A DNA stretch of 64,000 nucleotides from Tubulanus polymorphus. Its lineage: Eukaryota > Nemertea > Palaeonemertea > Tubulaniformes > Tubulanidae. The stretch covers positions 5,465,001-5,529,000 of the forward strand of contig NC_134029.1 in NCBI RefSeq assembly GCF_964204645.1. The letters run 5' to 3'. Both the position numbers and the translations under genes were made by a program. The notes under the pieces were generated by a model that had not been told where the DNA came from, made no database searches, and was given only the letters and a program-made list of their open reading frames with translations. Below are positions 11,323 through 23,700 of the stretch, piece by piece (the first letter of the stretch is position 1; every line of letters starts with the position of its first letter).

Positions 11323-11717
11323 TCCGTATATTTATAGTCGCCGTTTACGAACATTCGTTATACTGTTACCGATATCGCGAAAAACCTGATCATATATAAT
11401 GAACTCATAGCGTCATGTCAAGGTGTTGCGCAATACCATTTGGTGATGTATCGCAGAGCGGCGCAGTTTTAAATCGAAGTGTCTGTATACGAGTTTCCAC
11501 CCTTTTCTTTTTATATATATATATAGTACCAGGGATACTGGATGATCTAAGCTACAGTTGACCCCCAAACTTCAAACTCGAGCCCCTGTGGTTTAGTCAA
11601 AACAGATACATGTATTTCGTTTAGATTATGCCGGCACCGGCCGACGCATGCCGCCGCGGCGCAACTCACCATGGATATAATCAACCGTAACGTGTTGCCA
11701 CCTACAAACATTGAAAC
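11323..11717. promoter_or_regulatory. shared upstream region of DUF4291 and NKCC genes (possible bidirectional promoter)
   Basis: Only 395 bp separate the two start codons, which point away from each other. The region holds a (TA)-rich run at about 11509-11526 that could act as a TATA element for the plus strand. It then becomes GC-richer (GCCGCCGCGGCGC near 11650-11665) close to the NKCC start. Unless a distant non-coding first exon exists, both promoters must lie here. Transcript starts cannot be read from sequence alone. Confidence 0.5.
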
Positions 11718-14700
11718 ATGGCGGATGACAGCAGCGAAGCGCACGTTGACGGTGTCGATCCGAATAAAAACATCCAATTCGACCGCGAAGCAAGCGGCGA
11801 TAACGGTGAAAAACCTTCTAGTTTAAAACAGAAACCGAAATCACGCTTTAAAGTTGCAAAAGTAGATTTTGTTAACGAACACGGAGGATTTAAATTGGGT
11901 CGGCGCCGACAGAACAGTACAGCAAGTAACAGCAGCGGTACTCAACAGCAGCAGGCTGGAACTGGTAGCGGGGATACAACTCCTCCTCCGCTATCACCAT
12001 CTCACAGCGTACACCGTGATTCGATAAGTTCACCTACTTACACATATGATACCCGAAATGCCAAAACATTCGGTCACAATACGCACGAAGCGCTGCCCCA
12101 CGCCGATCATTATCGCAACCTGCTATCGGCGACCGCCGCGTTGCAGATGAAATCGCGGCCAACTTTGGCTCAGCTTCACGAAGAAAAGGTAATATGATCG
12201 GTTGATTTTTTTTTCTTCTGTACAGGTTTTGCAAATTTTTTCAAGTATCTGAATAAATTTTTGATAAATTCTAGGCCCCTGATTGACAGGATGTCGGATG
12301 ATGAATGATTTAATGAAAGTTCATGTTTTTGACATTTAGTAACATAGGCCTATACGGTCGTCATACAATTGCAAAATCATTAAAATCTAAGTACATCAGA
12401 GAAAAAGCACAGAAAAGAGAACCTCGCTGCCTAAAAATGTGTCTACTTGAAGATATGAATTGTTATATGGACCATGTTTCATGAATAGTTTAATCCTAAT
12501 CACAAGATTTTAAAGTTTATAATTCATGAAACTCGGTCTAGCTGGAATTACCATTATGATGCTCCAATATGTAGTCTGTCACTGTCAAGGTCAGAGTATT
12601 TAAGACGAGGCCTAATGAGTGAATGAACAGATCATTGCCAGATACCTATTCAATGCGCTTTATCCCTGATTAATTGCTCAATTTAGGTTCTGGTTAAAAG
12701 TTGCAGTGCCCTGGTAAGTTGATCATTGATTGTAACTGTCTCGTTTTTGGGTTAATCATTATTACAATACCTAATGCACAGTTTTTACCTAATGTCGATT
12801 TCGTATTTCTTAGTTTTTAACGAATTTATTGCGTATGAAATGGGCATTTTTTTAAATAGTCCTACTGTTCAGTAGCGGCAATGTTTCATATTTCATGTGT
12901 CAAGGTCTTCTAACCTTGAAAACCGGTTTTGAAATCGTTTGTTCGATGCACATTTTTGTTCATTACCAGGACCTGACATTTTAATTTAGAACACTGTGGT
13001 ACCTCGGATTTCTAGGCATTTTGTCGGAAGAACTACAAACATGCGACAGTTTTTGATTTTGAATTATACTACTGATTTAAAATCTTAAAGACTTCTTGGG
13101 ATTTTGTTTGAAGAGCTAGACGTTTGCCAATTTTTTTCTTTCAATTTTGAATTGCATAACTTGTTTAGAAATGTTTCTTGGGATTTCGTCTGAATAGCTT
13201 TTGCCAATTTGTTTGATTTTGAATTGTGTGACTGATTTGAAAAAGTTTTCTTGTCTCAGCAAGGCGTCTACTTTCAAAACCAAATCCACGACATGTTAAT
13301 TGAGGTTTGCTAAATATGATGCGTTTTTCGACTTTAAAAGCAGTATCTGTAACATAATTATTTTTTCCACTACAAAATGCTGTTGCACATGTTTTGTTTG
13401 GTAACCTATTCAGAAAAGTCATCCCGGTGCAGTTTTGTGATCATCTATTTTAAGTGTTGTTATTTTCGTATTCGATACTTATTGATTCCATGGCGAATGC
13501 ATTCAATACGGCTCATCCTCAGTAATAGAGGTAATATTAGATAGCTTTCATACATACATATATTCATAATATGTTTGATGCTGTATTTTCCCCCATAAAT
13601 CGATACAGAGTGCAATTTTATTCATGCGTTTTGAACGCTACACTTTTATTCATACGCATATGAAATTGTAAACGAAACTGTGGATTAAGCTCATAGTTTC
13701 CGGGCGTTAGTCACTGCGCGACTAGCTACCAATAATACATAGATTATTCATAGGCTAGTAGATTTTTCTGTTCAAGTCCACGCTTAACGCATTTTTGTGG
13801 TTTGTTTACAATAAATGTTTGTCCCTACGCCAGCAATTAATGATAATTTTATTTGCTGGTATCGGAAATGAATAGCCCGTATTTTAATGTTTAGCCATGA
13901 CCTCATGAATGTTAGATATTATCTAGAACCATCGGCCGTGATAACGTGTGCTTAAAAACTCTATTTACCATGCAGTAAAAAGTTTTATGCCAGCGAAATT
14001 GCACTGATAAATCGTTTTCCTGAAATTTGGATTTGTTCCGAAGTCTGATGGTCAGCAATAATGATCTGTCATTGATAACGATTAGTCATAAAAGTTCTAG
14101 TTTAGAATTGATATTTTTCCTCATTAGTTAATTCAAAGTTTAATAGAATAAGTACTGGGGTAGTTAAATTCTTGGTATAGCAGCGCCCCGCTGAACTTAA
14201 AGTTTGACTGACTTTGAATATACCAGTTGACCCACGCCTGAGTCCAGCACCCTTGATGAGCTAAAACATGGCACCCAGTGTTAAACAATATACAGTAAAC
14301 CTAGTTCAGCTAGGACATCCAACTCGCAAAATTGGTCCCAATTAAGCGGAAATCTGAGTTTACGGATAGAAATTTATGTCAGCAAGTCACAAAAATAGTT
14401 TAGTTTCTGTCTGAGCAGTCAAAAGGCATCTTCACCCGTCGGGATTTGAAGGTGAAGTTAGCCGATGTCTGAGTAAGGCAAGGTTTACTATGCAGAATTT
14501 CTGGACTCAGTTCCACGGTTGTTTAAAATCGAAATTCATTTGCGATATCACTAACTCTTGGCTAACACACACCTGTGGAATGGAGTCAACATTACCTCGA
14601 TTCAGTCGCTACTTCGCGGTTTTAATATAGCTGGTTTCTGTTTGCTAGGATGGAATTCTATTAACGGAAGAAAATGGAACGGCAAGAAAAGAGTCGAATG

Positions 14701-17700
14701 CTAGTGAAAGTATAGCTGTAAAGAAAAAAGATAAATCGGCCCCTAAATTCGGATGGATCCAAGGAGTACTAGTAAGTATTTTTGGACAAACATATAGATG
14801 CTCCGGCAATGTAATACTCTTGATTTTGAGGTGTTAGTGTAGGTATAAATTCTCCATTTTGCTGGTTGTTTCACCTGATAAAATAGTTGCTTGACTCTAC
14901 ATAATACTGCGGTTTAGAGAGTAAGTAAATGTAAACGTTTTCATGAATATTTGATTCTTTCCCTTTGACTGCGAAATAACACTATAGAAATCAAATCATT
15001 GAACTCAAAACAGGGTGACTACTGCCCTGTAAAACCTGGAAAACAGGGAATCAGAAAAAAGTAGAAAAAAACCAGGGAAAACTCTCGAAATTTGACACAT
15101 TGAGCAAAAAACCTTAGATAACAGGGAATTTGGATAATGCTGTTTACCTCGTGTTTCTAAATACATTACATTATTCATAAAAAATGAATAAATTGTAACA
15201 TTTTAATCCAAGAAATTTCTGAGATTCACTCAGTGAATAACATTTTTTGTTATAACACCCTGGGCCCAGCATGGACCCCTGTGAACCGTTAAAGCTGTTT
15301 CTGAATCATCGATGTATGTGGACGTATACATATGCACGTTGTATTGTTTCGTGATTCTCTCCGGTTCTCTGGAGAACGACATGTGAAATTCTGTCGGCTG
15401 TTTGAATAATGTCAGGTCGGTTGATGGGGGCTTTTAAATTCTACGCATACCGATATCGATTATAATAATACCTACATACACACAGAGAAATATATAGCAG
15501 TAAGAGGTGCACGTAACACATATTCATCAAAATGAGCTTCCGTATTATAGAAAAAATACGTGACCTAGTCACTCGTTTAGGTATTGCATGTATCCTCTTG
15601 GTGGATAATTGTATGCTTTCAAACAAATATAGCAATTCCGCAACTGTTAAAATTTAATGAGTCAAAAGTCTCGTTGCTAATCTGGAAATGCACGTACGAA
15701 CAACCTCCTCGGGGACTGTTGTCTGCTTTTGTTTTATTCGGCTGATTCTATTGGATTTACGACCGGTTTAGTGCTCTTAGATTGCTGTTTACAATGCTCT
15801 CAACATGTCTGATAACCGGCTTTATGAATTACTACCGTGCAATGAATCGTGATTTTTGGGACATTTCTCTGCGATTAGTATTAGCCTTGCTCGCTGAACC
15901 TGCAGTGCAGATAACAAACGCCGCCTTTTACTTTTCCACGTATAAGATATTTCACACTAGGTCCTATAACAAAAAGGTACAAAAAGCATCCCTGGCCTCA
16001 TGATATCAGTCATTGTCGTCATAAGATAAGTGATTGATAAAAAACCCTGAAATACTATTACCAACTAGCAGGAAGGAATGCACTAGCTGGGTCCCTATGA
16101 CTGCTTGATTCCTTATTGTCTCCTTCACAACGGAAAATGCTTTTAAAGGTGTTTTAAAGCGATTAAGGATCAAATCAAATAAAAGAAATACCGGTATCTT
16201 AAAAACTCTTAAATCTCAATCCTTTTAAATCGTAGGATGAAAACTAAATTGTTGTTTAACGTTGCTGTATTTACAGATAAGATGTCTGCTGAATATTTGG
16301 GGAGTGATGTTGTTTATACGTCTGTCGTGGGTCGTAGGTCAAGCTGGAATCGGTTTGACCACTCTCATTATACTCATATCAGCCGTAGTAACAACTATAA
16401 CGTCGTTGTCAATGTCAGCGATTTGTACGAACGGAGAAGTGAAAGGAGGTAAGCTCATGAAATCTATGGTATCTATCTAAAACAACTGTACTCGGAGAAT
16501 GAATAGTATCATCGATTTGATATCGGGAGAAATGGTCTATCAGTCGGAATATCTCTATATTGGGAAGAGCGTTCGATACGTTTTAATGGAAGTCCAAAGG
16601 TCGAAGGCTAAGAAAAACATTGCTTCATAAAATGTGGGCTCTGTTCGTTATAGATTTCCGATAATGTTTTTGTATATACGTTCACTAGGGGGCTTTGATT
16701 ATTGGAAAAAAAACGATGTCGTAATTCACATCACCTTCACCGATCCTCTGCGACGGTTTTTCCAATGACAGCTGTATTTGAGCTTTTTATTACCGTCGTC
16801 ATGTCTTCGTATATGTCTGAACCTGACAGTAATACGAGCATTTTCTATCACGCGACATCGCGTAAGCATCTTATCGGTTATTTTATACCCGTCTTCACTG
16901 CGATCCCCGCTGGATGTATCGGTCTGACGCCGACAGGAAGTCGGCGGCTATAAATTTCTTTTCGTATTTACGATCGGTTTATTGAATAATCCGTCAGTAG
17001 TAATAACGACGGCAATTCAGTCGCGTGCAAGAAATATACGGCGAAAGTTCGGCTCGTTTTGAAGTCACCGGCCATTAATATCTCGCGAACCTGGAGGCTC
17101 GGCGCTGGTTGACAGCGTACGGATGGCAAATTGATATCAATCTGATGGTAATTGCTCAGTTTGGACGTATTACGACGACTTAGCTTTGATTGATAGTCTC
17201 AAATAGATTGATTGTACGCTATAAGTCATCTGGCTGTGATAACGCGTACCTGGTCGAGAGACTCTATACAAGAGTCTTGTCTGAAGAACTGCTCATAGAT
17301 TTTGGTAACACTCAAGACAGTGAAGTATTCACATTGCTCCAGAAAACTAAATGTCCAGTTCCCGAGGTTCCCCGCTGAGCATTTTTTTATCGAAATCAAT
17401 TTTAGGCCTTTCCGCAATGATATCTTAATGAAAAATTATTGAAATGCTTGAGGTTAGTATGTTTGACTCGGGTGCCTCAGATTGCAAACAATGTTTTCGC
17501 ACTAAACATTATTTTCATCTTAAGGTAACTAAACAACAGCGTATAATGACATGGTAAATGTCAATCTAATTAAATGAAATGAACTGGCATCTGGGAGACA
17601 TTTCTTGAATCTTGCTTAATTAGCGGGTAGTATTAAAAAGCATACATTGATTACCAGTAGGATTCTAGAACTCATTAAATGTTTTTGCCGAGTATCTATA

Positions 17701-20700
17701 ATGAAAACCCCGGAGGGATAATACTGAATAGGTGCAGGAAAATGTGTTCCGTCGTTGGTTATAAATCGTCGGTTAGTCGGGTAGAGAGATGCTGCACTAT
17801 CGTGATTAAAGCACGCCAACCGGGAATCGATGCGGCTTTTAATGAATAAGATTTCTTTTTTTCACCTGAACGTAGGATGTAGAAGAGAACGCTGAAGTCG
17901 TAGGCGAGTGGTATTATCGGTGTACTCGCCGTATTTTGACTGATTGATTTGGTTTGTTTGTTTCAGCTGGTGTTCTCAGTCGCTTATCAACTATGCATTC
18001 GGGATTTATTTGTCGAATTGATCTTTCTATTAAAGCTGACCACGAGAAGTTCGCAGAGTATTGTGTCAACAATTCATACCTGTTGATGAACTTTTCCATA
18101 ATTGATGACGTCTATAGAATTCCTTGAATGATTCCTTAAAAACTCCTTCAAAATGCTTTTAAAGGTGCTTTAAACTCCTTTAATTTGAACATTGTGCACA
18201 TGACTCCTTCAGTCGTGAGAACGGGTAATTAGAAATTTTCTTCTAGTTCAAAGTAGTCTCTAAACCGATACAGTTGAGACCTAATTAGTTACCTAATTAG
18301 AAACCAAGTTGACGTAGGTTAAGGATAAAAATTTGCTCACAAAACCACCGAATTAATGGTTTACCAACATAAACAGTACCAACATAGAAAGAGTCTACTG
18401 TAATTGGGTTATGAAAGTGTTGTAGAAATTAAAAATTTTCTCCTTGAAAAAAACTCTTTAAAAACGACTGATCTGTAGGGAACTGGTTAGATATTCAGCT
18501 ATGGTGAAAGCTGATCAGCGCACCCGTCGATGGCTACTACTACCGTGGGGACAGTTTTTCGAGTTGACATTTACTAATAAAATTATCAGTTACTCTGTCT
18601 CCGGTTGTGTTAAGTACTACTTACGAAGCGCCCGGCTCACGCACGTGTGTATATTTATAGATCATCGCGAGTGCCATCGTCATCATCGTCGTCATATTGA
18701 TTTGTCTGATATTCGTTCCGCGCAGCCCGACGACTGATGACGGTGATGCGAAAATAATCCGTAATTCTGCCGTCTGTCTTGATCGGTTTGCAGGAACGGG
18801 TAATTGGCTAAGTGATGCCCGCGCGACACTCGAGGGAGACAGAAGTTTATGCGGGGTATAATTTACCGAGGATTCACGTTGTCTATGTATGAAAGGTCGT
18901 AGAGACGGTTTGCCTCGAGATATGTACACGTGCAGTACAGGTTTAGATATGTCTGTCACTTGAACTCTGATGAACGTCATTCGAGTTATTTCGGGGCCTC
19001 CGTCGTTTTAATATAAGATGAAAAATGAATGATATCGAAAATAGTATATTTCTAATCAACTAATGCTCGCAAACGCAGAACTTGTTACGTGAAACGTCCT
19101 GAAGGAGGGTTTCATCTTCCAGTAGCGAATTGAAAATGAAGAAATTTGTCACAGTGGGGATCGCGCCGAGCCGATGGCGGGAATCTCGTTTCTCACGTTT
19201 CCTCGGCGTGTTTAATGATGTTTCGTCGTGTAACCGAGTTTTAATTTCGATGTAATAACTTCTCGCCGTGGACGTGTTCAAACTGAATTTAACCCGACCG
19301 CCTCGGGTTTATCGTGAAAACGAACGCGAACGATTGCGATAGAAGAACGTGATAAGAATTTAGATTTTAGGAATGGTTATTTTGTTCAGCTTGCCTCTAT
19401 TGAATTTCTCAATAGATGATGGGTGTGAAAAATGAGAAGGAAATTTCATAAAAACGTTTAAATTCGAGTTTGAGAAAAATGTTTTGTGAAAGTATTTTAC
19501 CCCCTTTTTATGGCGTACCCGGTATGTGGAAGTCAGAATTTATGCACAAGCTGTGATAGAAGTTTTGTTTTAATCTGTCCAGATTGTCATCAAAACTGCT
19601 TATGTTATTGTACCATGACATGAAAGATTGTGAAAAGTCTGAAAAAAATGTGAAAAATCCTCGTTATTTTGATGTAAAAACATGTGAAAAAAGCCAAGCG
19701 TTAGGACATGATAAATGTGAAAATTCAAGAATTCATTAATCTGACCCCTGAAATTTATGCTTCATTTTCCTTCCAGGTGGAGCGTATTACATGATCTCAA
19801 GAAGTTTAGGCCCTGAATTCGGAGGCGCGATAGGCCTTATATTTTCATTAGCCAATGCAGTAGCAGTCGCAATGTACGTAGTGGGATTTGCTGAGACTGT
19901 CAGAGATCTCATGGTTGTAAGTATGCAATGAATGCTTGTTGCCACCTTGATTTACAGCTGAAGACATCCTTTCTCGACATTATCAGTGCCACTGCAATTA
20001 TCACTGATTCTTTCTCCAATACATGTGCTATTGTGTGATGAGTTAGGCTTGTATTCAGATAACTTAGACCCCTTCAACTATTCTTAGCAGACCAGACTAC
20101 CATTACTATTTGAGAGTAGTTACTTCTCTCTTTCAAGAGGTCAATTATTACCAAAATCATCAAAATGCATTCAAAATCAGAATGATTTGTAGTTAATTTT
20201 CGATTAAACTACTATTTTAAATGTTTGAAAATGAGCAAACTTTTTGATGTTGGCCGATATACTACGTTGGTGATTTTCTTTTCCTTAAGAAATTTGGCTA
20301 ATCGTCGGGGAATTTGGAAAGAAGCTAAGAATCTAGGAAAAATTTGCTGAGATAGCTAGATTGCGCATATAAACGAAGTTTCCGTATATGTCTTGCATAT
20401 ATTTCACTGTGTTAATTGATTGGTTTCTTAGCAGATCAAGTCAGGGAAAATGTCAGGGAATAATCAGGGAAAAGCGAGTCAAATAAAAGTGGCCACCCTG
20501 TAACGTGGTAACGATAAGAACTGATGAAGATGGAAACCTTCGTAATAAAACCTGTTGTCCAACGATCTGTGACCTTTGTTGCTTTATGAATGAACATACA
20601 TTTATCAAGCACGTATTTTTTTGTGGTTTTTTCGATGCTCCCTGTAAATAAGATTTATCTGCATCTTTCCGTACGTAATCATTCCAATTTCCTCGTCTGA

Positions 20701-23700
20701 CCGAATTGTGTTTATCTAATGGCGTAACCATAGAAATAACGCCGTGGCCAAATTTTTCCCATCTTACTCCACACTTCCCGTAACCACCCGTACTCTTCGC
20801 GTAACACGGACTATGAACCTATACCTTTTACTAGCTTTACAATGAAATGGTTGACTATTTACAAACAGGGAAAATAGAGGATAAATTTTTCTTTGAACAA
20901 ATGATAATAGTTCATGGTATTTTAGTTTGTTCTAATTTTCTTAATGATTTTCAAACCTGCCACCTGAATGCCACCATTTTGCTGACATTGTGTTTTATTT
21001 TCAGGCTCATAACGCCGTGATGGTCGACCCTACGAATGATGTCCGGATTATAGGCATATTAACCATGATACTTATTGTTCTTATAGCCGTTGTAGGCATG
21101 GAGTGGGAAGCCAGGGTAAGTTTCGCTAAGCTCATCGGATCTCATCGGATTCTAGTAATCTCATCACTTGAATCATCTCTTATTTTTTCAAATCAACTTA
21201 CTCAATGTAAGTCGTCATTGGGATAAGTCATTAACAACATAATGAACATCCCAACTAGTACAATGACTTAAGCCTAGCTCAGGTTGACTTATGACCCGAA
21301 TAGATCGTCAGTGGTAGTACACATGTGACCACTGATTTTCGATTCATTTGTCTCACGAAGTGCACTCAGGGCCAACTTCGGTTTTCGTCGCTAGTCGACT
21401 AGTGGTCGGAACTAATAGCCGAACACACTTTAGTTCGGTCGTAACGTATTTCACAGTGTCGGCCATCTTGAACCTAGGTCCGAACTGTAGCGACCGTGCT
21501 TAATTGCGTGGTCGACCATTTCTGGACTATAGTTCCGACTAACGGACATTTGGTTTCATTTAGTTCGACTTTAGTCGACTAACTCCGATAACCGAAGAAG
21601 GCCCAGGGCGACTATGATACTGTATACATTTGATGCAATACTCGTCGCTGATTGGCTATGGCGTTAAGATGAGTCGTGGTCAGTTAAGATGAGGAAATAG
21701 AGCTCGTTCTATCCCTATGATCGGTCATGGTCATAAGTGAACTCATGTCGAAAAGGTTCACGGTTAAAGAATCGCTGACTCGACTGCTTACGATCCGACA
21801 ATCTGATTGTACAATGTATTATAGTTGACTTGAGTTAGGCTTTAATCATATTAGGTTACCAGGGTTTAGCTCGATAACAAACTTGTACAATTTTATTACT
21901 TTATTTTGATCGTGGTCTTCACGGTACAATGATTGTTGATTATTGCGATTCATGTGTTGGTAACACAACTCTCTCCCCTCTCCTCTCTCATCTCTCATCT
22001 CTCTCCTCGCATAATGATGATAACTGAGAACGACCGAGGTTTTGATTAATTCACGGTTGTTATATCTACAGGTATAATATTTGATCTATTAATCCGGTAA
22101 CAACCGACAATCAATCTGTGATAGCGATATTAGATTCCCTCGTGTGTTATTATCCGTGCGTTGACTGATTGCGTTCATTAATTTCAGTTACTCAACCTCG
22201 CAGCGGTGAGGCTTCGCTGGAAATTACTCCCATATTTCCCTTATTAAAAAGCCTTGTATTTCCTGTTGATTTTCCGCGCAGTCCATTAGTTGTCTTTGAT
22301 TGATGCCACTACGATTTAAACTTAGAGAAAAACTTTTTCGAAATTTGAAATTTTCAGCTTGATGCTAAATTATTGTATTTTAATGATTTTTTTTTTCATG
22401 TTTTATTTTTTAGGCTCAGATTGGTTTACTAGTTATTCTAATTATCGCTATCATTAATTTCATCGTTGGTGCTTTTATCCCTCCAACGACCGAAAAAGCG
22501 GCTAAAGGTTTCACTGGACCTCAAGGTAAGACAATGTCGGGGGTCTTGATCCACAAGAAAAGGGCATTGAATATCAGTTTTCGCTCGTTGGAATGGTTAT
22601 ACCCTACGTGACTCCCGGGCCAGCTATTAATAAATCATCGTTTTGTAAACGTCTTAAGGTTATGTTTTGTTTTCCTGTGTAAATCTGCCCGAGGTCACCG
22701 TCGTCTTAGAAAGAGGCTTAAGACTTTCACTAAACCCTGCTTACTGTTGATTTGTTAATCCCAAGATTACCGTTACAGCCAACGTTGCTTTCGTGATATT
22801 ATCTATCCATCATTTTCAGACTTTTATAATTGAATAGTTTATGCAAAAATCTATTGCGGCACATCTTGAAAGCTGGAGAACGCTGCGCTGTTTTTTGAAA
22901 AAACAGGGTTGCCACTAGTCTGGAAATTGGGAAAAAGTGGAAAGCAAGTAAAAAATAGAAGTAGCCACCCTGAAAAAGTTTTTGGCTGAATTTTTTTGCT
23001 AGATTATATTTCGTTCTATATTGTATCGAAAGTTTAATCATTCTCGAAAATCATCGCGCGATATATCAGTCAACCCCTTCCACAAGCCCGTAATGAAACT
23101 CCGACTACGGCTTGAAATATAATACTGTTCTATGTATTCATGTTTATCATTAATATTGATCACTGGTATTAACAGCTAATAACGCTGTCTGGAAGCTCGG
23201 TGATAACTGTGATAACTGCTGAAACGGGGTGTCATTCGGTCATAATAAACTACACGTCCAAACTATAAATAATTCAGTGGCGAACGCGAATGTAGAATTC
23301 TCTGAGGTTGTATATGGTGTTACCACTGACTAAGTAATATTCGCCCACTCTTTATTATAAAATAAGCTGTTGCAGTCTGTAGCGATTCACGAGTGAGCGG
23401 GGTTAACGACACTCATAATCGTACAGTGTTCAGTTTATCTATGTATTGTTGCACATCTTATTGCTATCCATGAATTGCGTAGGTGAACTATGATATGAGT
23501 TAACTTCATAAAAAAATCCCCCCTCACTCAATCTTCTACAACCCAGTTTTCGCATACTAGCAATAACAATGTTTAGAATGCATATGAAATGATTTAATGT
23601 TAGTTATCAAAATGGCGAATAAGGTTTACACCGGTACTTCTTGATTCCTTGAAAAATGTTTTCTTGAAATGTCTGCAACAATGGCAGCTAGACTAGTCAT

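Noticed and set aside
11547-11777. 76-codon minus frame over the NKCC start
   Set aside because: Overlaps NKCC exon 1 and the shared promoter; DUF4291 already has a clear start at 11322.
16449-19776. Searched for mutually exclusive NKCC2-type A/B/F cassette exons
   Set aside because: Only one version of the [17 protein letters not shown] exon (19777-19916) was seen; no duplicate was recognised in the intron.
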